From Celerinatantimonas sp046054195 (lineage in GTDB: Bacteria > Pseudomonadota > Gammaproteobacteria > Enterobacterales > Celerinatantimonadaceae), in NCBI RefSeq assembly GCF_046054195.1, contig NZ_JBEQCS010000011.1:61818-125817 (forward strand): DNA of 64,000 nt, given 5' to 3'. The translations under genes and the position numbers were made by a program. The notes beneath the pieces are model-generated. The model saw nothing but the letters and a program-made list of their open reading frames with translations. It had not been told where the DNA came from and did not search any database. Positions 52,903-62,158 of the stretch are shown in pieces. How positions within the stretch are numbered: the first letter of the stretch is position 1; every line of letters begins with the position of its first letter.

Positions 52903-53979
52903 TTATTCAATAAGTTTTTTATCGGTATTAGCCGTATCCGATGGCCAAGCGTTGAGGACAGCTTTGACGAGTGTTGCCAACGGAATGGCAAAGAATACTC
53001 CCCAAAAACCCCATAAACCGCCAAATAAGATCACCGCAATAATAATTGCTAATGGATGCAAATTAACGGCTTCAGAAAAGAGCAATGGCACCAGCAGGTT
53101 CCCATCGAGCCCCTGAACAATCAGATACGCCAGCATCAGATATCCAAAATCAGCCGTTGGCCCCCATTGAAATAGTGCGACCATGGTCACCGGGACAGTT
53201 ACCACGAAGGCGCCGATATATGGGATCAGCACCGACAAGCCTACCGCAACACCGAGTAAAGCTGAATAGCGCATTCCCATCACAAAGAAAACCAGATAAG
53301 TCGCAATGCCCACTACGATTATTTCAATAGCCTTACCGCGCAGATAATTGGTAATTTGCTGATGCATTTCATGCCATACTTGGCCGACAAGAATTCGGTT
53401 TTTAGGTAAGAAACGCGAAGCTGAACGGATCAATCGGTGTTTATCAGCCAGTAGAAAGAACAGCATCAAGGGCACTAAAATACAATAAATCGCGAGTGCT
53501 GCCAGACTAATTAGAGAGCTGATTGATGCCTGCACCATTTTTTCACCCATTCCTAAAAAACGATGCTGAATGGTACTGGTGACCGTATCGACAAAAGCCG
53601 GATCAATTAAATCTGGATAACGTTGTGGCAGCGAATCCATAAAATCTTGAGCTTTATTAAACATCGTTGGCAGCTCAGTAATCAGATTAGCGCCTTGGGT
53701 CCAGACCGTTGGTAAAATTCGCACCACCGCGACTACAACGAGAATACCAAAAGCCAGCAATACCACGGATGTTGCCCAGCGGCGCCCCATCCCGAATTTT
53801 TCTAAACGGGTGATAGGCCAGTCGAGAAGGTATGCGAGGATCACAGCGACCAGAAATGGCGCTAACAAATGCCCCATAAAATAGAGCACTAAAAACCCTA
53901 CAACCAATAAAAATACCAGCGCGACGGCTTCCGGATCCGAAAATTTACGCTGATACCAACCTTTAAAAAGGCTAAACAT
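52903..53979 (-). CDS. perM: AI-2E transporter family permease PerM
   Basis: 358 residues with about eight hydrophobic segments and the PF01594 block near the C-terminus (VGLSVLIPYIGAFVVTVPV and LVPLLFSEAVNLHPLAII). Members transport autoinducers, ions or other small molecules; the role of PerM is not settled. It is divergent from bepA, as in E. coli. In the ancestral order it would follow bcp tail to tail, separated only by the terminator. Confidence 0.9.
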   Translation of the reverse strand: MFSLFKGWYQRKFSDPEAVALVFLLVVGFLVLYFMGHLLAPFLVAVILAYLLDWPITRLEKFGMGRRWATSVVLLAFGILVVVAVVRILPTVWTQGANLITELPTMFNKAQDFMDSLPQRYPDLIDPAFVDTVTSTIQHRFLGMGEKMVQASISSLISLAALAIYCILVPLMLFFLLADKHRLIRSASRFLPKNRILVGQVWHEMHQQITNYLRGKAIEIIVVGIATYLVFFVMGMRYSALLGVAVGLSVLIPYIGAFVVTVPVTMVALFQWGPTADFGYLMLAYLIVQGLDGNLLVPLLFSEAVNLHPLAIIIAVILFGGLWGFWGVFFAIPLATLVKAVLNAWPSDTANTDKKLIE

Positions 53980-54367
53980 AAGCAGTTGATAACCCTCTCA
54001 ACGAAAGTAGAAGGCGTAGCCTACCATAGCTGAGCCTTCATCGCTTGTATGAATTTACACCATAACTATCTGGTAAAGTATATATTTTATCCAAGAATTA
54101 AACTCCTTTAAAATATCTAGAATATTTCGCTTAGTTAACGGCGTTTAACCAAAAAATAGTAATTAATATTGAGAGCTTTTAAGTCGGAAATACTTTCGCT
54201 ATCTACTCTGGTTTTTCACCAATCATTACGAGACTGGTTAAATGCCAACAGAAAAGTAAACGAAAGTGTCAGGGTGGGAATAATTTCGTTATGATTAGAC
54301 AATCAAGATTACAAGATTAAGGTGAACTGAGATCGTCATAATATCTTATCGCAAGCAGGTTCAAAGC
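53980..54367. other. Divergent regulatory region between perM and bepA
   Basis: 388 bp, AT-rich, with the promoters of both genes. I see no open frame that looks coding and no operator that I can name. Confidence 0.5.
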
Positions 54368-55807
54368 TTGGTAAAAGATCTAGTTTTAGGATTACTGGTC
54401 TTTATCATTTCACTGCAAAGTTTGGCTGACAATTCTCTGCCAGAGATTGGCACTGCCGGTGCTCAAGCGCTTTCGATTGCACAAGAAAAGCAGTATGGCG
54501 ACGCTTACATGCGTGCCATGCGCGCCAGCTCACCGATTGTACAAGACCCATTGCTTGAAGATTACATTAATCAACTTGGGCATCGTCTCGTTGCTCACGC
54601 AGATAACGTCCATCTGCCTTTTCACTTCTTCTTAATCAATGACGCTAGTATCAATGCAGCTGCTTTTTTAGGTGGTTATGTGAAAGTCAACACCGGAACG
54701 GTGGTAATGGCTCGAACGCAAAGCGAATTAGCAGCGGTCCTCGCCCACGAAATTAGCCACGTGACTCAGCGGCATATTGCTCGTAGCATAGAAAAATCGG
54801 CATCGGCCAGCCATTTAACGATAGCAGGATTGCTCGGCTCCTTTATTGTGGCTATTGCCAACCCCGTTGCAGGGATCGCAGCGATGCAAACCACTATGGC
54901 AGCAAGCATTCAGCATCGCATTAACTATACTCGCCAAAACGAATATGAAGCGGATCATATCGGCATGCAGGTCTTGTATCGCAGTGGTTTTAATCCTCAT
55001 GCAATGGTCGATTTTTTCAGCTTACTCGCATCCAAATATCGTTATGCAAGCAAACCGCCTGCTTGGCTTTCTGATCACCCTTTAACGGCTCAACGTATTG
55101 CTGATGCGCAATCCCGAGCAAGCCAATATCCGGATAAATACATTGCCCCAAGTCTTGATTTTCAGATGGCAAAAGCTCGCATGCAGGTCCGTTTTGTTGG
55201 ACTAAATCCTGACCAAGCTTATAGCTTGTTTCATAGCCAGTTAGAAAACCATAACTATAAACTCAAAGATGCTGCGTTGTACGGTCTCACCTTGGCGCTG
55301 TTTGCCCAGAAAAAATATGAAAAAGCTCAAGAGCTAATTACACAGCTAGCCAAAAAACATCCACAAAGTATGTATGTACTCGATACTCAATCGGATATCG
55401 ATATTGCAATGAAAAAGACCGCTCGAGCGGTGAAACGTTTGCAGGATGCTTACCAGCGTTATCCTGATAATCGCATTGTAATTATTAACCTAGCCGCAGC
55501 TTATATGGCAAATAAACAAGATGCGCAGGCATCGCAACTGCTTGATCGTTATTTACGAGAGCATAACGATGACATTTTAGGATGGCAGACGCTCATAGAG
55601 GCTTATCAACATCAGCACTTAACAGCCCAAATGCAACAAGCTCGTGGCGAATATTTTGCCCTGCGCGGACAATATACTCAGGGAATTAGCGAATTAAAAA
55701 ATGCGCTGAACAACACCTCTAATCGCCTGGACGAAGCACGAATTAAAGCTCGAATAGATGAGTTTAAAGCCAGTCAGAAGCAACTTGAAAAGCTGCAACA
55801 CTTGTAA
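54368..55807 (+). CDS. bepA: Beta-barrel assembly-enhancing protease BepA
   Basis: 479 residues with a TTG start. Signal peptide (about 1-21), M48 metallopeptidase domain with the zinc motif HEISH (about 126-130) and downstream EYEADHIG, then a C-terminal TPR region (about 290-470). BepA (formerly YfgC) is a periplasmic protease/chaperone that promotes assembly or degradation of LptD and other outer-membrane proteins, functionally linked with the BAM complex (bamC lies in this window). yfgD follows 15 bp later. Confidence 0.93.
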   Translation: MVKDLVLGLLVFIISLQSLADNSLPEIGTAGAQALSIAQEKQYGDAYMRAMRASSPIVQDPLLEDYINQLGHRLVAHADNVHLPFHFFLINDASINAAAFLGGYVKVNTGTVVMARTQSELAAVLAHEISHVTQRHIARSIEKSASASHLTIAGLLGSFIVAIANPVAGIAAMQTTMAASIQHRINYTRQNEYEADHIGMQVLYRSGFNPHAMVDFFSLLASKYRYASKPPAWLSDHPLTAQRIADAQSRASQYPDKYIAPSLDFQMAKARMQVRFVGLNPDQAYSLFHSQLENHNYKLKDAALYGLTLALFAQKKYEKAQELITQLAKKHPQSMYVLDTQSDIDIAMKKTARAVKRLQDAYQRYPDNRIVIINLAAAYMANKQDAQASQLLDRYLREHNDDILGWQTLIEAYQHQHLTAQMQQARGEYFALRGQYTQGISELKNALNNTSNRLDEARIKARIDEFKASQKQLEKLQHL

Positions 55808-55822
55808 TCAAAGGAAAAACCG

Positions 55823-56176
55823 ATGACAGTTACAATTTATCATAACCCTCGGTGCTCTAAATCACGCCAAACCTTAGAGCTGTTAAAAGAACACACTCAA
55901 GATATTGCCATCGTTGAATATCTAAAAACACCACCAGATGCGGCAACACTTAAAGATCTGCTGGCTAAGTTGGCTATTCCCGCCAAAGACCTAGTAAGAC
56001 GTAAAGAAGCATTATTTAAAGAATTGGACCTTTCGGAGCAATCATTAAGCGAACAACAATGGATTGACGTTTTAGCTCAGCATCCAAAACTTATCGAACG
56101 GCCAATCGTCGTCAATGGTGATAAAGCCGTGATTGGTCGGCCACCAGAAAATATTTCTGCTCTATTTAGCAAATAA
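55823..56176 (+). CDS. yfgD: ArsC-family reductase-like protein YfgD
   Basis: 117 residues of the thioredoxin-fold ArsC family, with the catalytic-type cysteine in HNPRCSKSRQT (C11) and the late RPIVVNGDKAVIGRPPE segment. YfgD-type proteins are glutaredoxin-dependent arsenate-reductase relatives whose physiological role is not clear; there is no ars operon here. It is co-directional with bepA, the conserved pair. Confidence 0.88.
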   Translation: MTVTIYHNPRCSKSRQTLELLKEHTQDIAIVEYLKTPPDAATLKDLLAKLAIPAKDLVRRKEALFKELDLSEQSLSEQQWIDVLAQHPKLIERPIVVNGDKAVIGRPPENISALFSK

Positions 56177-56189
56177 ATATCAATGACCA

Positions 56190-56217
56190 CATTAGGATTA
56201 TCCCTATAATCCTAATG
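56190..56217. terminator. Bidirectional terminator between yfgD and hda
   Basis: A 12-bp perfect stem (56190-56201/56206-56217, loop CCCT) follows the yfgD stop and overlaps the hda stop codon. T-rich sequence follows on the plus strand. Confidence 0.8.
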
Positions 56218-56908
56218 TTTCTTTGACAAACGGAATGGTGAGCTTGCGTTGCTCAGTGATAGAAGCTCTGTCGAGTTTATCTAACGTAGCAAGTAAGGTC
56301 GGCATGTCGCGGGAAATACGTTTAATTAAAAATCGAGCGACTTCCAAAGGCATCCGCAAACCACGCAGTTCAGCTCGCAGCTGCAAAGCACTTAATTTTT
56401 GGGTGTCAGAAAGCTCAATCAACCGGTAAGTCACCCCCCAGCTTAAACGCGATGCCAGATCGGGTAATGCCCATTGCAACTGATTAGCAGGAGCATTGGC
56501 GGTCACTATCAAACGTGTTGAATCATCAAGCTCTTTACGGCGATTGTAAAAATCAAAAATAGCAGTTTCCCAGTCTTTGTGCCCTGCCACCGCATCGATA
56601 TTATCTAAACAAACCAAAGCCATGGATTCTAAGCCCTCTAAATAAGCAGGAGCCATCATCGCATGCATATCCAAAGGCAAATAAGCTGTTGCCAAATTAC
56701 AACTATTCATTTCGGCACAACTGGCGTGAAGTAAATGGGAACGACCAGAGTCAGGCGCGCCCCAGATATAGAGCATCCGCTCGCCTTGGTCCAGCGCTAA
56801 ATTTTGAAGCGCTGAAAGCAACTGTGAATTCTCGCCGGCATAAAAACTTGCGAATGTTTCATCATCAGGTAGATGAACCGGCAGAGATAGCTGTGGTGAT
56901 TTAGTCAA
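56204..56908 (-). CDS. hda: DnaA inactivator Hda
   Basis: 234 residues, a single AAA+ module related to DnaA domain III. A Walker A-like loop GAPDSGRSHLLHA (about 51-63), a Walker B-like VCLDNIDAVAG (about 98-108) and a box VII region are present, with an N-terminal clamp-binding motif (QLSLPVHLPD, residues 6-15). With the beta clamp it stimulates ATP hydrolysis by DnaA to prevent re-initiation of replication. Downstream of the DUF2066 gene on the same strand. Confidence 0.93.
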   Translation of the reverse strand: MTKSPQLSLPVHLPDDETFASFYAGENSQLLSALQNLALDQGERMLYIWGAPDSGRSHLLHASCAEMNSCNLATAYLPLDMHAMMAPAYLEGLESMALVCLDNIDAVAGHKDWETAIFDFYNRRKELDDSTRLIVTANAPANQLQWALPDLASRLSWGVTYRLIELSDTQKLSALQLRAELRGLRMPLEVARFLIKRISRDMPTLLATLDKLDRASITEQRKLTIPFVKETLGL

Positions 56909-56984
56909 CAGATAATAGCAACTCTAAACAATTCTTTATTATTATAACCATGGCATCGTAATATAAACAACCAGGTAGAAATTT

Positions 56985-58007
56985 CTATTGTACATCATAA
57001 TGATATGGCACCCCGACTATTGGAGTATAATTATCATCAAGCTCCAATGCCGATTGCAGGGATTGCCAAGGCCCAACTAAATGCACCTCAAATTGGTATT
57101 GACCTGCACTCACCTGTTGTAGATTAACCTGGCCAACACTGGGTTGATTCATCAAAAATTTATAAAGATGCTGATATTGGGTGAAATTATCGATATGCGC
57201 AAAACTTAAAATGATTTGGCTATCCGAATTGACTGAGCGCACAACCGCATAACGGGCGGCCAATTGACTAGCTATCTGTTTGAGCATCTGTGAAGTTAGA
57301 TTAGCCGCATTGTCAGTTGAATTATCATCGCGAAGATCGCCACTATTAATCAATTGCCCCTGGTGCACATCGAGAAGTTGCCAACTTAAATGAGTTGCGC
57401 CGTTATCTAAATAGCTTTTAACAGTTAAAGCAATATCAGCGCCATAACGACGACTGGCTTTAATAATGGGTTGATTAAACTCTCCCCAGACATCAGAGAC
57501 AGACACAGCCATTGAGTCATCTAAATCCATAATAGGGAAGATCATCGGTAATGCTAAATTTTTTGCTTGTTGCTGCAGTGCTGTTGCGCTGGCACTGCCA
57601 TCGGCATCAATTTGTCGCTGGTTTTGCTGCTCGCTTGCATACCAAACTAAGATAGTTGGTCGAACCTGAGCCCAGAACGCTATTCCCGCCTGAGTTAACA
57701 ACGTTTCTATCTGCGAGCGGTTAAACGTTGCTAGTAATTGTTGATGGGCTTGAGAGTTTTGATAGGAATACTGCTGTAAATATTCTCCAGCATGGGAAAG
57801 TGCATCCGCAATGGCTTGATTATCTAATGCTTTATCGTCACCCGTTAGACGTTCAATCAATAGTTTAAATGCGCTTTGCTGATCTTGGCTTAACTGTCCA
57901 CTGGCTGGCACAGTTAGCTGGTATGGATCGACAGATTGCATCGCAAAGGCCGCATGGCTCAAACATAATCCAAACAAAACAACCAGGATTCTCTTCATTG
58001 CGTGCAT
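56985..58007 (-). CDS. DUF2066 periplasmic protein
   Basis: 340 residues from the ATG at 58007, preceded by GAGGG; the frame extends to 58022, and ATG 57998 is also possible. A signal peptide (cleavage after AFA) is followed by a DUF2066 region with LTVPASGQLSQDQQSAFKLLIERLTGD near the start. Members are found next to hda/purM in vibrios and shewanellas, as here, but the function is unknown. It lies between upp and hda (gap 28 bp from upp), in the place where enterobacteria have uraA. Confidence 0.82.
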   Translation of the reverse strand: MHAMKRILVVLFGLCLSHAAFAMQSVDPYQLTVPASGQLSQDQQSAFKLLIERLTGDDKALDNQAIADALSHAGEYLQQYSYQNSQAHQQLLATFNRSQIETLLTQAGIAFWAQVRPTILVWYASEQQNQRQIDADGSASATALQQQAKNLALPMIFPIMDLDDSMAVSVSDVWGEFNQPIIKASRRYGADIALTVKSYLDNGATHLSWQLLDVHQGQLINSGDLRDDNSTDNAANLTSQMLKQIASQLAARYAVVRSVNSDSQIILSFAHIDNFTQYQHLYKFLMNQPSVGQVNLQQVSAGQYQFEVHLVGPWQSLQSALELDDNYTPIVGVPYHYDVQ

Positions 58008-58035
58008 ACGGCCCTCTTTCATTGGCTATAAAAAA

Positions 58036-58662
58036 TTATTTAGTCCCAAAGATTTTATCACCAGCATCTCCGAGCCCTGGCATAATATAACCGTCTGAAT
58101 TTAACTTTTCATCTATCGAGGCAGTATACAACTCAATATCAGGATGAGCTTCTTCTAAGGCTTTGAGCCCTTCAGGTGCTGCTACCAAGACTAATACTCG
58201 GATTTTTTTACAGCCTTTATTTTTTAAAAGATCAATGGTGGCAATCATTGAGCCGCCTGTTGCCAACATTGGGTCGACAACCAAAGCTAAACGTTCATCA
58301 ATCTGACCAACTAATTTTTCAAAATATGGCACTGGTTCTAGCGTTTCTTCATTACGATACATACCGACAACGCTTACTTTTGCAGACGGCATATGCTCAA
58401 GGACACCATCCATCATTCCCAGTCCTGCACGTAAAATCGGTACGACGGTCGCTTTTTTACCCTGAATCTGCTCTACATTGACTGGCCCGGCCCAACCGTC
58501 AATGGTCACCTGTTCCATTGCCAAATCAGAAGTTGCTTCATAGGTCAGCAGACTAGCAACTTCCTTTGCTAATTCACGAAAGCGCTTGGTACTAATATCT
58601 GCTTCACGCATTAAGCCCAATTTGTGTCGAATCAGGGGGTGTTTAACCTCGACGACCTTCAT
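58036..58662 (-). CDS. upp: Uracil phosphoribosyltransferase
   Basis: 208 residues, the standard length. The PRPP-binding motif VVDPMLATGGSMIATI (about 128-143) and the uracil-binding YIMPGLGDAGDKIFG C-terminus are intact. It salvages uracil to UMP. It is divergent from purM as in E. coli, but the usual uraA uracil permease gene is not downstream of it. Confidence 0.95.
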   Translation of the reverse strand: MKVVEVKHPLIRHKLGLMREADISTKRFRELAKEVASLLTYEATSDLAMEQVTIDGWAGPVNVEQIQGKKATVVPILRAGLGMMDGVLEHMPSAKVSVVGMYRNEETLEPVPYFEKLVGQIDERLALVVDPMLATGGSMIATIDLLKNKGCKKIRVLVLVAAPEGLKALEEAHPDIELYTASIDEKLNSDGYIMPGLGDAGDKIFGTK

Positions 58663-58809
58663 CCTTTCTCTCCAATTAAATATCTAACAATTCGACTTAA
58701 TTTTACAGGAAAACAGGAAAATGTCGCCGTTAATCGTCCATGACTGTTCTAGGACTCACAACATTGCTAAAATACCCCCAGATTCTAACCCTAAGCAGCA
58801 GGTAATTTT

Positions 58810-59853
58810 GTGAGTAAGCAAACTCCCCCCCTAAGTTACAAGGATGCCGGTGTCGATATTGATGCTGGAAATGCTTTAGTTGAGCGGATCAAAGGTGTCA
58901 GTAAAGCGACCTCTCGCCCAGAAGTCATGGGTGGATTAGGTGGTTTTGGAGCACTATGTCAGATCCCAGCTCGTTATAAAGAACCCGTATTAGTAGCAGG
59001 TACTGACGGTGTCGGCACTAAACTACGATTGGCGATGGACCTTAAAAAGCATGACAGTGTTGGGATTGACCTTGTCGCAATGTGCGTCAATGACCTCATT
59101 GTTCAAGGGGCTGAACCACTGTTCTTTTTAGATTATTACGCCACTGGCAAATTAGATGTTGATACAGCAGCTGACGTTGTCAGCGGTATTGGCAACGGCT
59201 GTAAACAGTCAGGATGTGCGCTGATCGGTGGCGAAACAGCTGAAATGCCAGGCATGTATCATGGTGAAGATTATGATATTGCAGGGTTTTGTGTAGGCGT
59301 TGTTGAAAAAGAAAACATTATCGATGGCTCAAAAGTAGCCTCTGGTGATGCGCTTATCGCGCTTGGCTCAAGCGGCCCACATTCTAATGGTTTTTCGTTA
59401 ATTCGAAAAATTTTAGAAGTCTCTGGCGCTGATCCTCTGCAGAGTTTTGGCCAAAGTACGCTAGGTGAAACGCTGCTCACACCAACCCGAATTTATGTCA
59501 AATCAGCATTGGCGTTAATTAAACAAGTTGACGTACATGCCATCTCACATATTACAGGCGGTGGTTTCTGGGAAAATATTCCTCGCGTATTGCCAAAAAA
59601 CTGTAAAGCAGTGATTGATGAATCTAGCTGGCAGTGGCCTGAAATTTTTGATTGGCTTCAAGAAAACGGGAACATCTCTCGCGAAGAGATGTATCGCACC
59701 TTTAACTGTGGTGTGGGTTTGGTTGTTGCTGTTCCTCAAGCAAAAGTTCAGCAAACCATCGATACCTTGCATGCAGCTGGTGAAAAAGCTTGGGTATTAG
59801 GTGAAGTTCAAGCGCTTGATGCTGGTGAAGAGGCACAAGTTGTCTTTGCCTAA
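58810..59853 (+). CDS. purM: Phosphoribosylformylglycinamidine cyclo-ligase
   Basis: 347 residues. The start with YKDAGVDIDAGNALVERIK, the GTDGVGTKL nucleotide loop (about 64-72) and the GGGFWENIPR motif (about 251-260) are diagnostic. It closes the imidazole ring to give AIR in purine synthesis. A GTG start at 58810 is used. The purN coding region begins before its stop. Confidence 0.95.
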   Translation: MSKQTPPLSYKDAGVDIDAGNALVERIKGVSKATSRPEVMGGLGGFGALCQIPARYKEPVLVAGTDGVGTKLRLAMDLKKHDSVGIDLVAMCVNDLIVQGAEPLFFLDYYATGKLDVDTAADVVSGIGNGCKQSGCALIGGETAEMPGMYHGEDYDIAGFCVGVVEKENIIDGSKVASGDALIALGSSGPHSNGFSLIRKILEVSGADPLQSFGQSTLGETLLTPTRIYVKSALALIKQVDVHAISHITGGGFWENIPRVLPKNCKAVIDESSWQWPEIFDWLQENGNISREEMYRTFNCGVGLVVAVPQAKVQQTIDTLHAAGEKAWVLGEVQALDAGEEAQVVFA

Positions 59854-60514
59854 CCAACCACAAACAAAACGCGTTGGCGTTTTGATCTCAGGATTTGGTA
59901 GTAATTTGCAGGCATTAATTGATGCCTGCAACCACGATTACATCAATGCTGAGATAGCTGTTGTTGTCAGTAATAAAGCTCGGGTAACAGGCTTGGCCCG
60001 AGCTGCTGAAGCTGGAATAGATACAGCCGTTATCAGTGCCAAAGACTATCCAGAGCGAAGCGATTATGACCGAGCATTAGCCAGCTTACTGGATGATTAT
60101 TCGGTCGATTTAGTCGTCTTAGCCGGATTCATGCGCATTTTAACAGCTGATTTTGTTAATGCTTACAGCGGTCGCATGCTCAATATCCATCCATCATTAT
60201 TACCTAAATATCCGGGCCTAAATACCCATCAACGCGCCTTAGATAATGGTGATACCCAAAGTGGCTGTAGTATTCATTTTGTGACAGCTGAGCTCGATGG
60301 TGGGCCGATTATTTTGCAAACTAAGGTACCGATTTTTGCTGACGATGATGCGCAGTTGATTGCTCAAAGAGTTAACAGCCAAGAGCTCACCAGTTATCCA
60401 TTGGTCGTTAAATGGTTCTGCGATGACAGGCTAGTCATGCGCGATAACAAGGCTTGGCTGGATAATCAGCCGCTCGGCCCATGCGGATACGCAAACGATG
60501 ATGCCGATGAATAA
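59840..60514 (+). CDS. purN: Phosphoribosylglycinamide formyltransferase
   Basis: 224 residues from the TTG at 59840, which has AAGAGG at ideal spacing and overlaps the purM end by 14 bp; the open frame starts at 59801. Family blocks VGVLISGFGSNLQALIDAC, the catalytic ALDNGDTQSGCSIHFVTAELDGGPII segment and NIHPSLLPKYPGLNTH are all present. It adds a formyl group from 10-formyl-THF to GAR. It is slightly longer than the E. coli enzyme (212). Confidence 0.92.
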   Translation: MSLPNQPQTKRVGVLISGFGSNLQALIDACNHDYINAEIAVVVSNKARVTGLARAAEAGIDTAVISAKDYPERSDYDRALASLLDDYSVDLVVLAGFMRILTADFVNAYSGRMLNIHPSLLPKYPGLNTHQRALDNGDTQSGCSIHFVTAELDGGPIILQTKVPIFADDDAQLIAQRVNSQELTSYPLVVKWFCDDRLVMRDNKAWLDNQPLGPCGYANDDADE

Positions 60515-60516
60515 GT

Positions 60517-60547
60517 AAATGCCCTGAAATAAACTCTCAGGGCATTT
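60517..60547 (+). terminator. Terminator of purMN, shared with the convergent yafJ-gmhA unit
   Basis: 11-bp perfect stem (AAATGCCCTGA / TCAGGGCATTT) with a 9-base loop and T-tract, directly after the purN stop and 12 bp from the convergent gene. Confidence 0.88.
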
Positions 60548-60558
60548 TTGTAGTTGAG

Positions 60559-61341
60559 TTAGCGGCTAACTCGGCTAAGACACAACTCGCCTAAACGAAA
60601 CAGGGCAAACTCACCTGGCACCATCTTATGCCAATTCTCATTGCTGGTTAAAGGCTGAGTAGCAACCACAGTGACAACATCATTGGGCGTTGTTTGAGTC
60701 TGAAAATCAACGGTTACATCAGCATCTTGCAGGCGAGCCTGACCAAATGGCGCGCGACGGGTAATCCAGTGCAAGTTATTAGAGCAATAAGCCATCACAT
60801 AATCGCCATTACTCAATAGCATATTAAAAACGCCTAGCTCGCGAAGCTTATCAGCTAGTGAAGCAACAAATGAAAAAGCGGCATTCATCTGCCCAGGTTT
60901 GCGCGAATAACGTTCTCGTAACTGCTCTAAAATCCAACAAAAAACCCATTCACTATCGGTTTGACCAATCGGGCGATAAAAGCCTGTATCAAGTTTTTTA
61001 TAACCACGTAATTGGCCATTATGCGCATAAGTCCAGTTTTGTCCCCAAAGCTCTCGGGTAAAAGGATGGGTATTCTCAAGGCTAACCCCACCGCGATTAG
61101 CCTGACGAATATGGCTGATGACCGCGCAACTTTTTATCGGATAATCCAACACCATTTTCGCAACTGGAGATTCAGCACTCGGCGCTGGATCTTTAAAACT
61201 GCGACATCCTTTGCCTTCATAAAAAGCAACGCCCCAACCATCTTTATGAGGCCCGGTATGACCACCTCGCTGAACTAACCCCGTCAGCGAAAAACAAATA
61301 TCAGTCGGCACATTGGCACTCATACCTAACAACTCACACAC
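60559..61341 (-). CDS. yafJ: Class II glutamine amidotransferase YafJ
   Basis: 260 residues starting directly with MCELLGM, so that Cys2 is the N-terminal nucleophile of the Ntn-type glutaminase domain after methionine removal. QRGGHTGPHKDGWGVAFYEG and AHIRQANRG blocks are intact. The protein resembles E. coli YafJ throughout its length. The partner reaction that uses the released ammonia is unknown. It follows gmhA by 14 bp, the conserved gmhA-yafJ pair. Confidence 0.92.
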   Translation of the reverse strand: MCELLGMSANVPTDICFSLTGLVQRGGHTGPHKDGWGVAFYEGKGCRSFKDPAPSAESPVAKMVLDYPIKSCAVISHIRQANRGGVSLENTHPFTRELWGQNWTYAHNGQLRGYKKLDTGFYRPIGQTDSEWVFCWILEQLRERYSRKPGQMNAAFSFVASLADKLRELGVFNMLLSNGDYVMAYCSNNLHWITRRAPFGQARLQDADVTVDFQTQTTPNDVVTVVATQPLTSNENWHKMVPGEFALFRLGELCLSRVSR

Positions 61342-61355
61342 GAGCGATAAACCTC

Positions 61356-61934
61356 CTAACCTGCCATTTTCTGCTCAATTAACTGAATTAATATATGAAT
61401 CACTTTAATATGAATTTCTTGAATACGATCCGCGTATCCAAAATGCTTCACACAAATTTCACAATCAGCAAGTCCTGCCATTTTACCCGCATCTTTACCG
61501 GTTAAAATCACAACTTTCATCGATTGTTTATGAGCAACTTCAATCGCTTTAAGAATGTTCGCTGAATTACCGCTAGTGCTAATCCCTAACAATACATCGC
61601 CAGGTTTACCTAAGCCTTCTAAATAGCGAGAAAAGATATCGTTAAATCCGTAATCATTGCCTACACAGGAGATGTGGCTAGGGTCTGAAATTGCAATGGC
61701 AGGATATGCCGGACGATTATCCCGATAGCGACCAGTTAGCTCTTCGGCAAAGTGCATCGCATCACAATGTGATCCGCCATTACCACAGGAGATAACTTTA
61801 CCACCTTGTTTAAAACTATCGGCTATTAATGTGGCGGCATTTTCTATCGCTGCAATATTTGCCGAATCATTTAAAAACTGGTCTAAAACAGAAGCGGCTT
61901 CTTTTAGTTGTGAAAGAATTAATTCGTGACTCAT
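61356..61934 (-). CDS. gmhA: Sedoheptulose-7-phosphate isomerase
   Basis: 192 residues, a single SIS domain. GNGGSHCDAMHFAEELTGRYR (about 52-72) and ISTSGNSANILKAIEVA (about 118-134) match GmhA. It makes D-glycero-D-manno-heptose 7-phosphate for the lipopolysaccharide inner core. It is first in the gmhA-yafJ unit. Confidence 0.95.
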   Translation of the reverse strand: MSHELILSQLKEAASVLDQFLNDSANIAAIENAATLIADSFKQGGKVISCGNGGSHCDAMHFAEELTGRYRDNRPAYPAIAISDPSHISCVGNDYGFNDIFSRYLEGLGKPGDVLLGISTSGNSANILKAIEVAHKQSMKVVILTGKDAGKMAGLADCEICVKHFGYADRIQEIHIKVIHILIQLIEQKMAG

Positions 61935-62158
61935 AAAATCTCTACCTGATTGATTTAACGACTCTCACTATACTGGATTTTTGATGCGGCCTCACTAAGC
62001 AATCCAGCTTGTTGAGCAACAAATCACAGATGTCTGACAAAGAAGTTAATCTATCGGTAAAAAGGTAACAAAACGTCAAAGCACATGTTACTAACGATAA
62101 CAATCATTACGGCAAATGAGTAAAAACAGAAGGTCACCAAAGGGTCACCATGATGGCA

